64,000 nucleotides of DNA from Platynereis dumerilii. Lineage: Eukaryota > Annelida > Polychaeta > Phyllodocida > Nereididae. Location: contig JAPTHN010000001.1 in assembly GCA_026936325.1 (NCBI GenBank), positions 72,906,380-72,970,379 of the forward strand, given 5' to 3'. A program made the position numbers and the translations under genes. The notes below the pieces were generated by a model. That model was not told the DNA's origin. It did not search any database and saw only the letters and a list, made by a program, of their open reading frames with translations. The first letter of the stretch is position 1; every line of letters starts with the position of its first letter. Below, piece by piece: positions 20,097-32,479 of the stretch.

Positions 20097-22863
20097 TTGA
20101 CTTCAAAAATGCTTGGATTAAAAAACTACTCCTAATCCTGCTAATACATGTATTTGAGTTCTTGAATAATGAGATTAGATTTTGGTCTTATGATTCTTAA
20201 AAGATTATCATCATTGTGATGGCAATAACCTTTTGTGTTGTGAAGATTTTAATGAAATCATAAGCTCCATCTTGATTAGTGGAAATTGTGCTTGGGCCAT
20301 GAAATGCATATTTGTGGTGATAGAAATGTAATCTGTCTTAATTACTCAGCTAATGAGGAAATGTATTGTTTGAGGAACAAAAGCTCAAACTTCTCATATC
20401 TACATGGTTGAGGATTCTAATTTTGGATGCTTGTGTATTGATGGTGAATAGGGGAGGATGGAGCACTGTGGGTCATTGCTCATAAAAATACTTATATATG
20501 ATGAAAAAACTCCTGGAGGAAAGAGTGTTTCAATTCGGTAAATATAGATATAAGCCTAAATAGAAAATTAATCTTGCAACATTAGAATGAGAACATTCCT
20601 TTAGTACTTGGAATCATCCAAACACAACTAACATGTTGAAAGAATGTAGTGGATGTCATAGTGCAATGACGTGGCAGTGCTGTACATGCTGTACACAACT
20701 TCCTGTTTGATCAAAACATTGGCTTGGAGAAAGCACATGTTTCAGAAAAAAGTCAATTCATATAAAATCAAATTGCTGTCAGCTATAGAAAACCACCAAG
20801 AATGGTGTATGTAGTCACTGTGTGCCAAACCTTTGCATACTGTAACCTTGAAACATCTTTGATATTTGACTGGCAGCCTCCAAAGTTTCAATGTGAGTTG
20901 GCAGAAAATTCTGTGTTGACAAGGCCATAACAGAATTTGTCTTACCTTATATTGTAAATTAGTAGTATCCTACGATTTGTCCTGTTAGCCATTCCAAATA
21001 ATAGATATCAAAGGAAATATAGATATAGTCCATGAACGATTCCACGATAAATGGATGCTCAAATGTCCCAATTATAAATACTGGGCAAATAATCTCTGGC
21101 TCTGTCACATATTCTTATGCTCTGACAGTGTTTTAGGGGGCCCTGTTACAAATTAGCAAGCTGGGTTATCTTGTTAAGCATTGTGTGGAATTGACTGTTT
21201 GTTGTAATCACCTGTTTCGAACCTCAGTTCAGTGGAGCGCACCAATGTAACTGTGAATTCCATATGTGTTGGTATATTCATCTGAATAACCATAGCTATT
21301 ATAGTTTGAAACAAACATTCCACCACTTTCTCTGAACTTTATTGCCCCTCATTTAAAGGTTAAAGCATTGCTAATATGTGTTGCCTTTCGTAATATTTTC
21401 TTAATCTATGTTCATCTCTTATTAACGGAGGCAGGTAGACAATGATGTCACTAGCTCTGTATGTTTATGAAAACCATCTTTTTCTTGAGCTGAAAGCACT
21501 ATACGCTGAAAGCACCTTACGCAAGTGCTGATCTCCAATTGCCTGAAAAGTTGCAAGCAATCATGAGAAAGGTCATTCTCCTTGCACACATTTTGGAATC
21601 CCGTCATATCAGCGATTCAGCATACATTGCATTTAGCATGATGTTGGTTGTGATATGATTAGTAAATACTCTCCCTCAATGAACACAAACTGCATGTTTG
21701 TTTTCTCCAGCAAAATTATTTTACTTCATTCATTTCTTTGTTGTTTTCTTGTGAGACACAAACAGGGGTTCAGGAAATATTTAATGTACAAGCTTTCAAT
21801 TTTCATGGCTGGTTGGTTTGACTAATAGATATGCATATATATATGACGCAACCAATTGGGGGTGTAACTGGACCCATAAAAAAGAAGTCTTTGTTCGACC
21901 TTCAGCGTTTCTCCTAATTTACAATGCGGCTAGCAGTCATGGGATGAAGCTCAATACCTTTATCGGGTAAGTTATTGCTCATGTGATTTATCAGGACAAT
22001 ATAAAAAGGTGGGTCTTAAAAAGTTAGTAGACCAACCAGTAAATTACAAGGGAGGTTCCTCAAGCACTGCCCTTGATGTGCTGTAAGATATCGTACAAAT
22101 TTACAAACTCTCAGCTTCACACTTATTTAGGAAAAGAAGTTATATCTTGTCACATCATTGAATATTTGAGTTAACATTTTCTTATTAAACCATCTGATTA
22201 TTTGCCATGGTTTGTTGCTGTTGTTGTTGTTTCTTGACTTGATTAGTTACCAGTCATTTCATTTATTTGATAGATTACAAATACTTCATGTATCAGCTGT
22301 CAGACCCATTATGGGGACTACCTAAAGGCCGGGACAAGCGCCCGGGACGACACGGGACGCCCGGGACGAACTAATTGCCGTGACAGAGCTCCGGGACAGC
22401 TCTTGCTGACTATAAATGGTCATAGTTAGATAGCTATTTGATGTACAAAAATGGCAGACCACTTTTTGGAAACCTGAGATGCTTACCTATCGACGTGAAT
22501 GAAAAAAATAAGCATGACAAACGTTTTTCCGTGAAAATACAACAATTTGTCACAATGTGACATAAATTATTATATCACAAAGGTGAAAAAAACATGACAT
22601 CTTAAGGGTCAGTGTAAAATGCGGACCAAACGGACCATGCGGACCAGACACAAAACAAACACAAGAGGGTGCAGGAGGAAATTGCTTGTTTACTCTAGCT
22701 AATAATACAAAGCCAATCAAGCGGAAAGTGCGGACCAGATGCGGACCAAGTCAATAAGCAAGATATAGACAATATATCAACCTGATTTAATTGAATAAAA
22801 AAATATTAAATTAAATTTTTAAAAAAATTATTTAAAAGAAAGCAGATCAAAATGATCTGACAA

Positions 22864-23049
22864 GAATGCAGACCAGAATGCAGACCAGAATGCAGACCAG
22901 AATGCAGACCAGAATGCAGACCAGAATGCAGACCAGAATGCAGACCAGAATGCAGGCCAGAATGCAGACCAGAATGCAGACCAGAATGCAGACCAGAATG
23001 CAGACCAGAATGCAGACCAGAATGCAGACCAGAATGCAGACCAGAATGG
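22864..23049. repeat. 12-bp minisatellite, 15 copies
   Basis: Tandem AATGCAGACCAG units followed at once by an inverted pair (TGGTCTGCATTCTGGTCTGC), so the array can fold back on itself. It lies within the GGGTCAGTG hAT-like element. The equivalent arrays in units 2 and 3 have about 8 and 5 copies. Confidence 0.95.
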
Positions 23050-24505
23050 TCTGCATTCTGGTCTGCATGATGAGAATTTTGGTCTGCATTCTCTTATAAG
23101 CAATTATCTACTAAAAAAACTAACGATCTATAATGAAACTGAATCTGCCTTTCTAAACCCAATAGCTGACAATACAATATATAAAAACAAAAAAAATGCA
23201 CTTTACTGGCATCTGCATAATGTAGGATTTCTGGTTATATATTTTTGGTCTACATGCTATAAATTTTGGTCTGCATTATATCAGTTCGGCAAAAGTCAAA
23301 ATTCAGCAGCGCTGCTTTATAAGGCATCCCCCGATGCCATTTTCGGCAACCGTTGCCTCATATGGCATCAGGGGAGATGCCAAATTCGGCATCTTCTCAC
23401 TTTAAGCCATTCTCGGCAGGTGGCACCACCTATCGGCGATTATGCATTTGCTGCCCCCTTGAGTAAATACATATTTCTTTCAATCTGTCCAAGGAAAACG
23501 AAAGTCTACCCAAGCTTTCTTGACTTATATATGGCGTTTTTAAGAGCTACTTTGATTGTTTTTGTCTAACCACAATTTGTTTTAGAATAGAATCATGTCA
23601 CTGGAGCTGCAGAATTAAATTATACGCAAATAATCATAATACCAGTAGGCCTGGTTATAAGGGGTTAAACTAGTATCCTACTTTAACAATGTTTAAACAG
23701 GCTGCCCATACACAAAATTGTGTGTGCATTTTTTCCTCATCCCCAAGAAGGTCATAGGCTGTATTATGATTAGCAGTGAGAAGTGTAGTTTTAAATGCTA
23801 GACAAACCAGAATGGCGTGGTATTTTAGTGTATTCACTCTTTGAACTCCGTTACTGTAATTGAAATTCACAATTAGGCCTATTCCATGAGCTTCCATGGA
23901 CCCACAATTAGTACTCTTTGTCTGTGACAACCAGTAATGCCAACTCTTCTATAGTGGAGGTATTCCTCTCAAACCCATAAACTACTGAATCACAGTGAAT
24001 ATTTTGGCTATTCTGGCGACTTTTTACTCGAAGTGAACTTTTAAATTGGTGCTCAAAATTGAGAGAAGCAGCCAATATTCTTGGTATATTTTCATTTTAA
24101 CCCACCCCCCCCCCTGTCTGACTTTTCTGGATCCTCCCCTGGATAATTAAAATGCTGTTAAGGAACCTGGAAACACGAGTGATTACACTGGTCTATAAAT
24201 TTTTGGAGTCGGCCTGCTTCCAGGATAAAAGTGGCTAAATCTCGTTTATATAGATAAGATTAACTGAAAATCAATTGAAAATTGTTCTGGTTAGCTACTG
24301 CATTGAAGATATACCATGATCTTGAAATACATGAAAATCGAATCTATTTATTCAATAGATTTAGGCATTTTTGCTCTAAATGATATTTATGTTATGAAAA
24401 ATTTATGTTGCAATTATTTATGTGTCAAGCACTGTTAAGAAATAATATCTTAAGACATCAGGTGATTGAAAGTCATTTGAAAAAAAAAATCTAAAGCATC
24501 ACTTA

Positions 24506-24869
24506 CAGTGAAACACTTTGATATGTAGAAAAAGAGGGGAGTGTGGCACTGTGAAAATGGCACTTCGTGTGTCATCATGCTGATGATTTGTCATGATCAA
24601 GCCCAATACTTTCAATGTTAATTTGATTGAAGGAGACTTATCCCACTTGTTGGTGACAGTCAAACGAAAGGATTATGTATCTGATTTTCACTCTGAAATC
24701 AGTTTTGACAAGTCAAATGGCCTTCTATTGATCATGACTAATCAAACAGCCTCTATGTTTCCCATGTTGAAAGCAGAGAAGATGACACTTCATAGGCTAT
24801 CATTAGTCAAGAAATGCATTTTTTGAAGTGAACTGATCATCATTGTGTCTATATCAAAGTGTTTCACTG
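24506..24869. mobile_element. Tc1/mariner-type MITE, copy 2
   Basis: TA on both sides, ends CAGTGAAACACTTTGATAT. Same length as copy 1 and alignable along its whole length. Confidence 0.85.
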
Positions 24870-27370
24870 TAAACCCGCAAAGTTCCCCTCATTCTGTATC
24901 TGAGCGACCCTTTTTGGCCCGTCTATTATATTTAGCAACTGAGTCATCCCTGACAAAATTCCAACAGTAGTCAGTTAGCATGGATGGATTCCACTTTCCC
25001 TGATGCCTTGTCTTCATAATTCTAGGAATTGTTCAATCTGTTCATCACTTACTTCTCCACAGTTCAAAGGAAAGAAATCCAGAACGCAAAAATTTTATCT
25101 TCAGCACTTGACATATTGAAGCCAAGAGCTCTGTCAGAATTCAGAAGGTGTTTATTATCAGTTTCCTTTTAATTATCTGCCTTGCAGTTTCCAAACAACT
25201 GGTACTATTGACTGAAAAGCTTTGCATGCCTTCTTTTCTCTTCAACATGGTGTTGATTGCTCTGGGCCAACTGAATCCTGGTTATTATCATGATAATCAG
25301 CTGTGTCCAAAGTGTACATGATTCTAAAGGGACAAGAATTCATCTCCATGTAGGTCAGGGCACAGAGCTGTTAGAATTAGTACTTGGATAATAATCCACT
25401 GTCCATTTCCTTGCTGTTACTATTCCATATTGCAACTGGAATCATACAAAAGTAGCAGCAACTGTAACAACTGTGATATGTTGGTTCTCGCCAAACCATT
25501 GAGATTTCAACATTGTTCACAGGGCATAGGTTTACTTTTCTTGTTGAGCCTCTTCTGAAGGTTAATTGCACTTGTCTTACAACAATAGTGGGAGCCCAAA
25601 ATTGGGTCCTGAACTCCAGCTTTGCAACCAAAGTAATTGATTATGCCTTTCTAACCACTGTAGTTAAATGTTGCACTTTCGTGAGGAAAACGTCATTTCA
25701 CCACAAATGTAATAGAAGTTTTCTTGGCTGTTCATACAAATTCCAGGCATATTTTTTTATCACTAAATAGAAAAAGTGATGCAGTTGAGTAGAGATATCT
25801 GACAAATGTGATCTTAGAAGCCATTACATGCAGCTTGTGATGCAAAAGTAATTTGATGCTCCCGTTCATTGAATTAGTCTACATACATACATTTTGTGCA
25901 CCTCCAAGAGTGAAATTCCAAAAAAAGCAAACAAATTCTGTGTCAAAACTCAAAAACATATTAAAGATGAATGTATTGGAATGTGCAGACAGGCTTTAGG
26001 ATAGAAATGGTTGCTTGTGGATGCACTGTGCTTTCTGATATACTGACGTTTTTGCCTAATTTTGCATAAATTTCATAATTTGGCACTATACTGTATCTTG
26101 GAAACTAGAGCCAATCTGCACTTTTGACTTACCATTTCCTTATTAGTGACCTAATACAAGAAAAGTTTCACTACTTTTGTTCCGGAAGCATTTTGCTTGT
26201 AGACCAGTGTTACTTTTTACTGCTCGAGAATGAGAACATCAGGGGTGTCACTGCAGCTCATTGAAATTAGTGTTTACTGTCACCAGAGAAGGTGTGACAT
26301 CTGCCATGAAAAATAAAAATCTGCTGTGACAGAGACCCACAAATTTTGAAGGAGATCCACTTTTTAAAAATTAAAACCATATTGGGTCCCAGTGACATAA
26401 TTTTTGGGCATCAAAAAAGAAACTGTGATCGGATGCGCTCTAAAATGTGAAACAACAACTCCCAAATTCATTATTTGAATGGCAGCCAGTCATAGCCAGC
26501 CGCAGTCAGTCACAAATTTGGTCAGCTTATTTTTTTATTGATTTATTAAAGTAGGGACACATTAGTCTTCCAGAAACCTTTCCAAGATTGATTGTAAAAC
26601 TTGAGAGTCTCCCCATGTCTCCTGTCTTCTTGCCTCTTTCCCAGCTCTTCCAAAATATTTTTTTTCTCTCTCTCCTCTGCTACTTCTGTGTTTATTGCTT
26701 TCTCCATCTCTGCCCCCCCCCCTCTGCAATCTGCCTTCTCCTTTTTTTGCGCCACTTACATGTCTGATTCCACATCCCTGACTTCGTCCATTTTTTCTCC
26801 TCCCTAGTTCTTGCCAGCAAATATTGAATTCTCCTTTCCAAATTTACTTCATTCATAGCTTTAGCCTCTCCCTTTTCTCCCCCCCCCCCTTAGCTCTTGA
26901 CTCTCTTCTTCTGGACTTCCCTCTAAATTTTGTCTTTTTTGCACGCTTAGGGTAAGTTTCTTTGAGTCTGACACTTAGAGAGGGTAACCTTGATTCGGAC
27001 ACTTTTATTTGGATTGAACTGGGTAATTGAGAGCTTCTACACTAACTAACTATATTAGGTACCAATGTGTAGCCCAAGACTTCTTCTATCTATTCAAGAA
27101 ATATCAGCTTGATACGAATCTCTTAAGTGTGTTTTTTATGGCCATAAGAGGGGGAAAAACCCTGTTTTTCTCTCAATTTTGTGTCCAAAAGTAGGGAATG
27201 TTTGTCGAAATTTGTCTTGTTTAAGGTATCTTTTGCTGGCGTTCGGTATTGACCTGACTTCATTGTCTGTGTCATTCAATTAGAAGCGAGCTTAAGCTAT
27301 TTTGTGCTCTGCTATGGGCGTTTTTACTTGAAGGCAAGGATCTAAATAAACTGGCTCTTTAATGTAATAG

Positions 27371-27551
27371 TAGGGTGTGTCAATTTTTAATTATTATGCA
27401 AATTCAAAAGTACTAGTGCCTAAAAGGTGCGTTTTGACATGGGGAATCCAAATCTGTTCTGTATCAGATTTGGATTCTCCAGGTCAAAACGCACATTTTA
27501 GAGACTAGTGCTTTTCAAATTTGCATAAAAATTGAAAATTGACATACCCTA
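27371..27551. mobile_element. Mutator-type foldback MITE, 181 bp
   Basis: Almost the whole element is an inverted repeat. It starts TAGGGTGTGTCAATTTTTAA, ends with the complement of TAGGGTATGTCAATTTTCAA, and has CAGATTTGGATT near the centre. It is flanked by the 9-bp direct repeat ATGTAATAG (27362-27370 and 27552-27560). A 9-bp duplication is typical of Mutator-like elements. Confidence 0.85.
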
Positions 27552-27865
27552 ATGTAATAGTATTGTTTTTACAACACAGCTGTCCGACTCAAAGATATCC
27601 TATTTAATTTCTTAAATCAGAATTTTAACCCCTAATTTACTTCTTGTGTTTTGCAAGTTTTCTATTTTCTGTTAGATTTAGTAAAAACGTTTAATTTGAG
27701 GCCTTGGTTGACAATAAATAACTCATAGGCCAAGCAAGATATCACATTTTTTTAATGAACATAATATAAGTGTCCGACTCAAGGAACCTTACCCTACTCA
27801 ATATCTACATTCTCCCCTCATCCCATGCTTCAAAGGAACTCATGCATGAATTCCGAATATGTGCA

Positions 27866-27990
27866 GCAGGGTCACCTGGGCCTATGTTGGACGGCTGTTT
27901 CAATCATCCTTCGCCTCATTGCCGTGTCCTCCTCCAGTCCTAATTAGCCTACCAAGTGCATAAATACAGGACGTAAAGCCTCAAACAACA
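27866..27990 (+). mobile_element. SINE family S, 5'-truncated
   Basis: It starts at the GGTCACCTGGGCCTATG position and contains TTTCAATCATCCTTCGCCTC and GTGCATAAATACAGGACGTA as in the fuller copies. The tRNA-like head is absent. Confidence 0.75.
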
Positions 27991-28989
27991 GTTAAAAGTT
28001 ACTATCCATCCGAATATGTGCATAAAATGACTGAATTTCCACATGTGCAGAAACAGGGGGCACGAATCTGACAGCTTAGTAAATAGGCATTTAATTTAGC
28101 GAAGTTCTGAAAAATTTGGACCGACAGCGACAGCCCCATTGGTTCCTAAATTTATAGATCACCTGTCCTATGCCTATGAGAATTTAACAGACTTTAACAA
28201 AATTGCAGAATTCCTGCAGAACTGCAGAAATAAATTAGGCCTAGTATGCACCACTCTAAACAATAGGGTAAAATTTGATCTGGGCCTATCATCCTAGGAC
28301 AATTAAGCTAATAGTTTATTGTGTACTGCAGCGCAAATCCCTATAATAGGACCTATACTGCACATGTCCTTGAGTCAGCGTGTCAGACCACATGAGCCCC
28401 CCTCAAATATATTACACCAAGTTCTTCTTACATTTCCAGACTTACCTGACAGTAATAAAAACAGCAAATGTTTATCAGTTTTGGTGATATTTCATTGTTT
28501 AATGGCCGAAAAAGTCACTTAATGCCTTAAACAGCATCAGGGATGCCTTAAACAGCATCGGGGATGCCTTAAACAGCAGCGGGGATGCCTTAAACAGCAG
28601 CGTTGCCGTATTTTGACGTTTGCTGAACTGATATAAATTTTGGTCTGCATTTGGTCTGCATGATAGAAATTTTGGTCTGCATTTGGTCAGTATAATAGAG
28701 TTGATAGGAAATCTGGTCTGCATTTAGTCTGCACGATAGGAATCCTGACCAGAGTACGTACTAGAGTACTGACCAGAGAACTGACCAGATCATGCAGACC
28801 AAATGCAGGCCAAATATAATCTTGAACATTTTTACAAGTTTATGAAAAAAAAAATTACAAAGTTCTTTTTTTTTTTTTTACAAAAACTGTTTCAATCATA
28901 TAGCCTGTTGTTATCCACTTGGTCCGCATGGTCTGCACTGTTTGGTCCGCATGATTTAACCCTTTCCAGACTGGCCAGTGTTTGTCCAC

Positions 28990-31900
28990 TTGACTTCAAA
29001 AATGCTTGGATTAAAAAACTACACCTAATCCTGCTAATACATGTATTTGAGTTCTTGAATAATGAGATTAGATTTTGGTCTTATGATTCTTAAAAGATTA
29101 TCATCATTGTGATGGCAATAACCTTTTGTGTTGTGAAGATTTTAATGAAATCATAAGCTCCATCTTGATTAGTGGAAATTGTGCTTGGGCCATGAAATGC
29201 ATATTTGTGGTGATAGAAATGTAATCTGTCTTAATTACTCAGCTAATGAGGAAATGTATTGTTTGAGGAACAAAAGCTCAAACTTCTCATATCTACATGG
29301 TTGAGGATTCTAATTTTGGATGCTTGTGTATTGATGGTGAATAGGGGAGGATGGAGCACTGTGGGTCATTGCTCATAAAAATACTTATATATGATGAAAA
29401 AACTCCTGGAGGAAAGAGTGTTTCGATTTGGTATATACATATAGGCCTAAATAGAAAATTAATCTTGCAACATCAGAATGAGAACATTCCTTTAGTACTT
29501 GGAATCATCCAAACACAACTAACATGTTGAAAGAATGTAGTGGATGTCATAGTGCAACAGCGTGGCAGTGCTGTACATGCTGTACACAACTTCCTGTTTG
29601 ATCAAAACATTGGCTTGGAGAAAGCACATGTTTCAGAAAAAAGTCAATTCATATAAAATCAAATTGCTGTCAGCTATAGAAAACCACCAAGAATGGTGTA
29701 TGTAGTCACTGTGTGCCAAACCTTTGCATACTGTAACCTTGAAACATCTTTGATATTTGACTGGCAGCCTCCAAAGTTTCAATGTGAGTTGGCAGACAAT
29801 TCTGTGTTGACAAGGCCATAACAGAATTTGTCTTACCTTATATTGTAAATTAGTAGTATCCTATGATTTGTCCTGTTAGCCATTCCAAATAATAGATATC
29901 AAAGGAAATATAGATATAGTCCATGAACGATTCCACGATAAATGGATGCTCAAATGTCCCAATTATAAATACTGGGCAAATAATCTCTGGCTCTGTCACA
30001 TATTCTTATGCTCTGACAGTGTTTTAGGGGGCCCTGTTACAAATTAGCAAGCTGGGTTATCTTGTTAAGCATTGTGTGGAATTGACTGTTTGTTGTAATC
30101 ACCTGTTTCGAACCTCAGTTCAGTGGAGCGCACCAATGTAACTGTGAATTCCATATGTGTTGGTATATTCATCTGAATAACCATAGCTATTATAGTTTGA
30201 AACAAACATTCCACCACTTTCTCTGAACTTTATTGCCCCTCATTTAAAGGTTAAAGCATTGCTAATATGTGTTGCCTTTCGTAATATTTTCTTAATCTAT
30301 GTTCATCTCTTATTAACGGAGGCAGGTAGACAATGATGTCACTAGCTCTGTATGTTTATGAAAACCATCTTTTTCTTGAGCTGAAAGCACTATACGCTGA
30401 AAGCACCTTACGCAAGTGCTGATCTCCAATTGCCTGAAAAGTTGCAAGCAATCATGAGAAAGGTCATTCTCCTTGCACACATTTTGGAATCCCGTCATAT
30501 CAGCGATTCAGCATACATTGCATTTAGCATGATGTTGGTTGTGATATGATTAGTAAATACTCTCCCTCAATGAACACAAACTGCATGTTTGTTTTCTCCA
30601 GCAAAATTATTTTACTTCATTCATTTCTTTGTTGTTTTCTTGTGAGACACAAACAGGGGTTCAGGAAATATTTAATGTACAAGCTTTCAATTTTCATGGC
30701 AGGTCGGTTTGACTAATAGATATGCATATATATATGACGCAACCAATTGGGGGTGTAACTGGACCCATAAAAAAGAAGTCTGTGTGTGACCTTCATCGTT
30801 TCTCCTAATTTACAATGCAGCTAGCTTCAAGAACTAATGTTGTTATTGTACCAAGTCATGGGATGAAGCTCAATACCTTTATCGGGTAAGTTATTGCTCA
30901 TGTGATTTATAAGGACAATATAAAAGGTGGGTCTTAAAAAGTTAGTAGACCAACCAGTAAATTACAAGGGAGGTTCCTGAAGCGCTGCCCTCGATGTGCT
31001 GTAAGATATCGTACAAATTTACAAACTCTCAGCTTCACACTTATTTAGGAAAAGAAGTTATATCTTGTCACATCATTGAATATTTGAGTTAACATTTTTT
31101 TATTAAACCATCTGATTATTTGCCATGGTTTGTTGCTGTTGTTGTTGTTTCTTGACTTGATTAGTTACCAGTCATTTCATTTATTTGATAGATTACAAAT
31201 ACTTCATGTATCAGCTGTCAGACCCATTATGGGGACTACCTAAAGGCCGGGACAAGCGCCCGGGACGACACGGGACGCCCGGGACGAACTAATTGCCGTG
31301 ACAGAGCTCCGGGACAGCTCTTGCTGACTATAAATGGTCATAGTTAGATAGCTATTTGATGTACAAAAATGGCAGACCACTTTTTGGAAACCTGAGATGC
31401 TTACCTATCGACATGAATGAAAAAAATAATCATGACAAACGTTTGTCCGTGAATATACAACAATTTGTCACAATGTGACATAAATTATTATAACACAAAG
31501 GTGAAAAAAACATGACATGTTAAGGGTCAGTGTAAAATGCGGACCAAACGGACCATGCGGACCAGACACAAAACAAACACAAGAGGGTGCAGGAGGAAAT
31601 TGCTTGTTTACTCTAGCTAATAATACAAAGCCAATCAAGCGGAAAGTGCGGACCAGATGCGGACCAAGTCAATAAGCAAGATATAGACAATATATAAACC
31701 TGATTTAATTGAATAAAAAAATATTAAATTAAATTTAAAAAAAAATTATTTAAAAAAAAAAGCAGACCAAAATGATCTGACCAAATATTGCAGAATGCAG
31801 ACCAGAATGCAGACCAGAATGCAGACCAGAATGCAGACCAGAATGCAGACCAGAATGCAGACCAGAATGCAGACCAGAATGCAGACCAGAATGGTCTGCA

Positions 31901-32479
31901 TTCTGGTCTGCATGATGAGAATTTTGGTCTGCATTCTCTTATTAGCAATTATCTACTAAAAAAACTAACGATCTAATGAAACTGAATCTGCCTATCTAAA
32001 CCCAATAGCTGACAATACAATATATAAAAACAAAAAAAATGCACTTTACTGGCATCTGCATAATGTAGGATTTCTGGTTATATATTTTTTGGTCTTCATG
32101 CTATAAATTTTGGTCTGCATTATATAAATTTTGGTCTGCATTTGGTCTGCATGATAGAAATTTTGGTCTGCATTTGGTCAGTATGATAGAGTTGATAGGA
32201 AATCTGGTCTGCATTTAGTCTGCATGATAGGAATCCTGACCAGAGTACATACTAGAGTACTGACCAGAGAACTGACCAGATCATGCAGACCAAATGCAGG
32301 CCAAATATAATCTTGAACATTTTTACAAGTTTATGAAAAAAAAAATTACAAAGTTCTTTTTTTTTTTTTACAAAAACTGTTTCAATCATATAGCCTGTTG
32401 TTATCCACTTGGTCCGCATGGTCTGCACTGTTTGGTCCGCATGATTTAACCCTTTCCAGACTGGCCAGTGTTTGTCCAC
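28990..32479 (+). repeat. Tandem triplication, unit 2
   Basis: 3,490 bp from the same start as unit 1 to the next junction. It has no large later insertion, so it serves as the reference for both neighbours. It includes the truncated GGGGACTACC element (from 31231) and the truncated GGGTCAGTG element (from 31524). Confidence 0.95.
31794..31893. repeat. 12-bp minisatellite, ~8 copies
   Basis: AATGCAGACCAG array homologous to the one at 22864, with about half the copy number. Confidence 0.9.

Larger units (their letters stand above)
23282..28630. mobile_element. 5.35-kb TIR element inserted in unit 1, 4-bp TSD
   Basis: The terminal inverted repeats run about 50 bp: CAGTTCGGCAAAAGTCAAAA at the left and the complement of CAGTTCAGCAAACGTCAAAA at the right. 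ATAT flanks both sides, and units 2 and 3 show the empty site with a single ATAT. Near the left end are AGGCATCCCC/GATGCC words; near the right end are four ~20-bp units of GGATGCCTTAAACAGCATCG. No ORF longer than about 85 codons and no transposase motif is visible, so it looks non-autonomous or gutted. Nested inside are a mariner-type MITE, a small Mutator-type foldback and a SINE fragment. The superfamily is not assigned. Confidence 0.85.
20097..28989 (+). repeat. Tandem triplication, unit 1
   Basis: First copy of a ~3.5-kb segment that begins TTGACTTCAAAAATGCTTGG and ends inside a hAT-like element at TTTGTCCAC. Units 2 and 3 follow directly, with only scattered differences. Unit 1 is lengthened by the 5.35-kb insertion at 23282. 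A 61-codon reverse-strand ORF is identical in all three units, but that reflects recent duplication, not selection. From 22313 it includes the left part of the GGGGACTACC element and from 22616 the left part of the GGGTCAGTG element, both cut at the junction. Confidence 0.95.

Noticed and set aside
21422-21607. 61-codon reverse ORF identical in all three triplicated units
   Set aside because: Identity is explained by the recent duplication. There is no motif and no sign of selection, since the surrounding non-coding bases are equally conserved.
22828-23103. Reverse ORFs of repeating FWSA or LVCI units
   Set aside because: Direct translation of the 12-bp minisatellite inside a non-coding hAT-like element.
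18601-24826. Similar 70-77-codon ORFs (MIKPNTFNVNLIE) at 18601 and 24593
   Set aside because: They lie inside the mariner-type MITE. The third copy at 62860 has a stop early in the same frame, and indels do not preserve it.
26546-26807. Overlapping ~70-codon ORFs in a C/T-rich stretch
   Set aside because: Both strands are open only because of pyrimidine-rich low complexity; no recognisable motif.
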